Shown here: piece by piece, positions 6,117-8,331 of the stretch
Numbering within the stretch: the first letter of the stretch is position 1
Layout: each line of letters starts with the position of its first letter
DNA from: Parachlamydiaceae bacterium
GTDB taxonomy: Bacteria; Chlamydiota; Chlamydiia; Chlamydiales; Parachlamydiaceae
Length of the DNA: 8,331 bases
Assembly: GCA_003164155.1 (NCBI GenBank)
Contig: PLSG01000201.1
Location: 1 to 8,331 of the forward strand
Direction of reading: 5' to 3'
Notes under the pieces: model-generated
Seen by the model: only the letters and a program-made list of their open reading frames with translations
Databases searched by the model: none
What the model was told of the DNA's origin: nothing
Position numbers and translations under genes: made by a program

Positions 6117-6148
6117 AATATACTGTGTTCAGTATATTAATAATTATA
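6117..6148 (-). promoter_or_regulatory. -10 box with palindrome upstream of the Ser/Pro-rich gene
   Basis: On the minus strand a perfect TATAAT (6148-6143) is followed by a nine-base perfect inverted repeat, AATATACTG and CAGTATATT separated by four bases (6117-6138). Transcription from this -10 box would start near 6136, inside the palindrome, which is an operator-like arrangement. No good -35 box is seen 16-18 bases upstream. Alternatively the repeat forms a small hairpin at the start of the leader. Confidence 0.35.
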
Positions 6149-6318
6149 TTACTAAGTGTGATAATCTAGAATGGGTATTTTGTTGTGGTTTAGTTATTGT
6201 GGTAGTATTTCATTGTTTTATGAAGAAAAGATAGGAAGTGACGTAACAGGGGGCACGAAATTTTGCTGGAAGGTGAAATTGGAAGCGATAGACCCTTTTA
6301 TTGGCATGGTTCAAAATA

Positions 6319-6495
6319 GGGTAACGCTTAGGAAAAGAATGGCCGCAAAAGAACACAAAGAACACAAAAGAAGAAAAGGAGAGTAATAACTCTCTCTGAA
6401 TGAGTGAACACATCCAAAAAACAGGCCTTATTCACCTTCCTTTTTGCGTTCTTTGTGTTCTTTTGCGGCCATTCCTTTGGATTTGAGTGTTACCC
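6319..6495. repeat. Inverted repeat with 27-bp perfect core, GAACACAAA-type
   Basis: Positions 6337-6363 and 6448-6474 are perfect reverse complements over 27 bases, containing GGCCGCAAAAGAACACAAAG. Similarity continues, with mismatches, outward to GGGTAAC (6319-6325) against GTTACCC (6489-6495) and inward through CAAAA against TTTTG, so each arm is about 55-70 bases. Each arm itself has a nine-base rhythm of AAGAACAC units. In RNA the arms could form a long hairpin with a loop of roughly 70 bases. It may be two oppositely oriented copies of a dispersed intergenic repeat, or a short non-autonomous element; no target-site duplication is evident. Confidence 0.7.
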
Positions 6496-6554
6496 GTAAT
6501 GCTTTTTCCTGATTTTTTCAAAGATTTTCTATGAAACTGGAATAATGCGAGCTG

Positions 6555-6583
6555 TTGACGATGAATCGAAATTGTGGTATCAG
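6555..6583 (+). promoter_or_regulatory. Putative promoter of the kinase gene
   Basis: TTGACG (6555-6560, five of six -35 bases), a 17-base spacer and TATCAG (6578-6583, four of six -10 bases). Transcription would start near 6590, about 28 bases before ATG 6618. Motif match only. Confidence 0.4.
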
Positions 6584-6617
6584 TGCTTAAAAGTCCTTAA
6601 AAACAGATAAGTGCAAA

Positions 6618-8331
6618 ATGTCCGACTTAGCCCTCCCTTCAAAATACGTGCCATTGCAGCTGCTTTACGAGGACCGGCATACGATCATGTATCGCGCGCA
6701 AGATAGCAGCGTAGGAAGGTCTGTGATCCTTAAAGCCCTCAAAGATGAGCACCCGGCAGAGGCGCTTGTAGAAAAACTCAAGCGCGAATATGCGATGCTA
6801 TCTAAGATTAAGTCGGAGGGTGTGTTAGTTCCGCTTGGCATGGAAACCCTTTCAGGGGAAAGGCAGGCGATAGTTTTTGAGGATTTTGAAGGACATCTTT
6901 TAAGTGAATTGATTCAATCGCAAAAAATGGATCTGCGTACGTTTTTAAATATCTCCATAGCCTTAGCTGAAGGGCTTGTAGAAATTCACCGCCAGCATAT
7001 CATCCACAAAGACCTTAAGCCCTCCAACATCCTGGTCAATTTAGCTAAGGATAAGATCAAAATCTGCACTTTTGATAGCGCCACCACGCTTTCCAGAGAA
7101 ATCAATGACGTGTTTTCTCAAGCGCTCCTTCAAAACACGCTGGCTTATATATCGCCAGAGCAAACCGGCTGTATCAATAGGGCCATGGATTGTCGCACGG
7201 ATATCTACTCCCTAGGCGTGGTGATGTATGAAATGCTCACTTGGCAATGCCCCTTTCAAGCTGATGACCCTTTGCTGCTCATTCGTCAGCATATTGCCCA
7301 AGAGCCACTTGCCCCGTGTGATCTCAACTTGGCTGTTCCCCTGGTGATTTCAAATATCATTTTAAAATGCTTGGCCAAAGCAGCTGAAAATCGCTACTGT
7401 AGCGGCTATGGAGTGAAGTCCGACTTAATCCAATGCCGTGAATTGTTGCGGGCCAAGGGGATGATTCCGCATTTTCCCATCGGCATGTGCGATATGCCCA
7501 CGCAATTTCAAATCCCACAAAAGCCTTATGGCCGGGAAGAGGAAATGGCAATCCTTTTGCAGGCATTTCAACGCAGCGCCCCTGCTTTAAGCGCAGCCGT
7601 TTTAGTCACAGGTAAAGAAGGCATAGGAAAATCGACGCTCATCAAGGAATTGCAAAAATACGTCGTCGAGAGCAATGGCTATTTCATCTTTGGAAAATGT
7701 GATCCACTAAAAAAAAATGCGATCTATAGCGCATTTCTCCAAGCCTTTGAAAACCTCGTGCTGCAGCTGCTCTTCCAAAATGCAGTGGATCAGGCCAAAT
7801 GGCGTCAGAAAATTTTAAAAGCCGTCGGCGCCCATGCACAGTTGATGATCGAGTTAATCCCTGCGCTTGTGCAGCTCATCGGCCCCCAACCACCAGTGGC
7901 TGAGCTGGACTTCCCAGAAGAGGGTGATTGCTTCCAACAAACCTTTCTCAATTTTATCGAAGCATTTTTAGATGCCACCCATCCCTTGGTGATAGCGCTT
8001 GACGACCTGCAGTGGGTTGACGAGGCGTCTTTGAAGTTGATCTATAGGTTGATGAGCGACCCCTTGTATGGCCATCTTTTGTTGATGGGCACTTATCTCC
8101 AAGTTGCAGACCAAACGCACGGCGCATTGGAAAATATGCTGGCGATGCTGAGAAAAGGGGGCAAAAAAATCGACGTCTTGGAGATCAAACCCATAGATCT
8201 GCCTTCCATCAAAGCCCTGATTGGCGATATTTTGTGCCAAGATCACGAGGATATCGAGGAATTAGCCCGTTTAGTCGCCCAAAAAACGCAGGGTAATCCC
8301 TTTTTTATCATGCAGTTTATCAAGACGCTGC
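6618..8331 (+). CDS. Ser/Thr kinase-like plus AAA ATPase signalling protein, 5' part
   Basis: The frame is open for 571 codons and runs off the window. Residues about 10-280 form a protein-kinase fold: VILK with beta3 Lys39, helix-C Glu57, HKDLKPSN (130-137) with catalytic Asp132, Lys134 and Asn137, and AYISPEQTG then DIYSLGVVMYEMLT (195-208). The Gly-rich loop is degenerate, and the DFG position reads T151-F152-D153, so the usual Mg-binding Asp is replaced by Thr. Residues about 303-571 form an AAA_16/NACHT-like ATPase: YGREEE start, Walker A GKEGIGKST (332-340) and Walker B LVIALDDLQWVDEAS (457-471). This order matches large proteins with an N-terminal kinase, an ATPase module and often GAF and histidine-kinase domains; those parts would lie beyond 8331. 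ATG 6618 has no clear Shine-Dalgarno sequence, but the kinase fold starts directly after it. A cytoplasmic sensor or signalling role is inferred. Confidence 0.8.
   Translation, partial: MSDLALPSKYVPLQLLYEDRHTIMYRAQDSSVGRSVILKALKDEHPAEALVEKLKREYAMLSKIKSEGVLVPLGMETLSGERQAIVFEDFEGHLLSELIQSQKMDLRTFLNISIALAEGLVEIHRQHIIHKDLKPSNILVNLAKDKIKICTFDSATTLSREINDVFSQALLQNTLAYISPEQTGCINRAMDCRTDIYSLGVVMYEMLTWQCPFQADDPLLLIRQHIAQEPLAPCDLNLAVPLVISNIILKCLAKAAENRYCSGYGVKSDLIQCRELLRAKGMIPHFPIGMCDMPTQFQIPQKPYGREEEMAILLQAFQRSAPALSAAVLVTGKEGIGKSTLIKELQKYVVESNGYFIFGKCDPLKKNAIYSAFLQAFENLVLQLLFQNAVDQAKWRQKILKAVGAHAQLMIELIPALVQLIGPQPPVAELDFPEEGDCFQQTFLNFIEAFLDATHPLVIALDDLQWVDEASLKLIYRLMSDPLYGHLLLMGTYLQVADQTHGALENMLAMLRKGGKKIDVLEIKPIDLPSIKALIGDILCQDHEDIEELARLVAQKTQGNPFFIMQFIKTL

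Larger units (their letters stand above)
6149..6617. other. Long intergenic region without a convincing gene
   Basis: Between the divergent Ser/Pro-rich and kinase genes there is no ORF I would accept. The stretch contains the inverted repeat at 6319-6495 and a putative kinase promoter at 6555-6583. A 71-codon plus-strand frame (6171-6386) and a 67-codon minus-strand frame (6210-6413) overlap each other and end or begin in the repeat; their Lys/His/Glu-rich and Phe-rich translations simply reflect the GAACACAAA repeat. Confidence 0.5.

Noticed and set aside
6171..6386. 71-codon plus-strand ORF in the divergent intergenic region
   Set aside because: No ribosome binding site, and its last third (RMAAKEHKEHKRRKG) is just a translation of the inverted repeat; composition is otherwise uninformative.
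6210..6413. 67-codon minus-strand ORF overlapping the same repeat
   Set aside because: The Phe/Val-rich N-terminal part is the repeat read in the opposite direction, and it overlaps the other weak ORF almost completely.
7357..8246. Minus-strand ORFs at 7357-7566 and 7968-8246
   Set aside because: They lie wholly inside the kinase/ATPase reading frame, whose motifs are convincing.

Overview
The window looks like an accessory region from an amoeba-associated intracellular bacterium, most likely a Chlamydia-like organism of the Parachlamydiaceae type. This is inference from content: it combines ankyrin-type sequence, an F-box-like domain followed by leucine-rich repeats, a Ser/Pro-rich coiled protein with a duplicated domain, and a large Ser/Thr-kinase plus AAA-ATPase signalling protein, all in AT-rich DNA. 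Legionella-like or Amoebophilus-like hosts carry similar gene types and are not excluded. There is no rRNA, tRNA, CRISPR array or recognisable transposase.

Layout from left to right. Positions 74-555 (+) hold a frameshifted ankyrin-like remnant. Positions 747-1952 (+) hold an intact 401-residue ankyrin-type protein with a sigma70-like promoter near 631-660. Positions 1954-2391 (-) hold a GC-richer ORF of unknown function that converges on it with one base between the stops. Positions 2392-2814 are mostly gene-poor but contain a small minus-strand ORF (2432-2599) and a good promoter (2684-2712). Positions 2815-4241 (+) hold an F-box/LRR gene split into two overlapping frames. Positions 4289-6096 (-) hold a Ser/Pro-rich protein made of two diverged copies of one domain; its SD-bearing start is in a different frame from its body, and the two frames can be joined by a -1 shift at an A AAA AAG site. 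Positions 6097-6617 hold no convincing gene, but contain a palindrome at the probable promoter of the Ser/Pro-rich gene and a roughly 177-bp inverted repeat. From 6618 to the right edge (+) runs the open 5' part of a kinase/ATPase gene.

The genes do not form one operon: each intact gene has its own putative promoter and strands alternate. Their common theme is domains borrowed from, or aimed at, eukaryotic processes (ankyrin, F-box, LRR), suggesting a stock of host-interaction proteins that turns over rapidly. Three of the reading frames are broken, always by a shift of -1. One of these sits on a classical slippery heptamer; the other two do not and look like mutations or sequencing errors. 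The kinase carries the catalytic-loop HxDxKxxN motif but has Thr where the DFG Asp should be.
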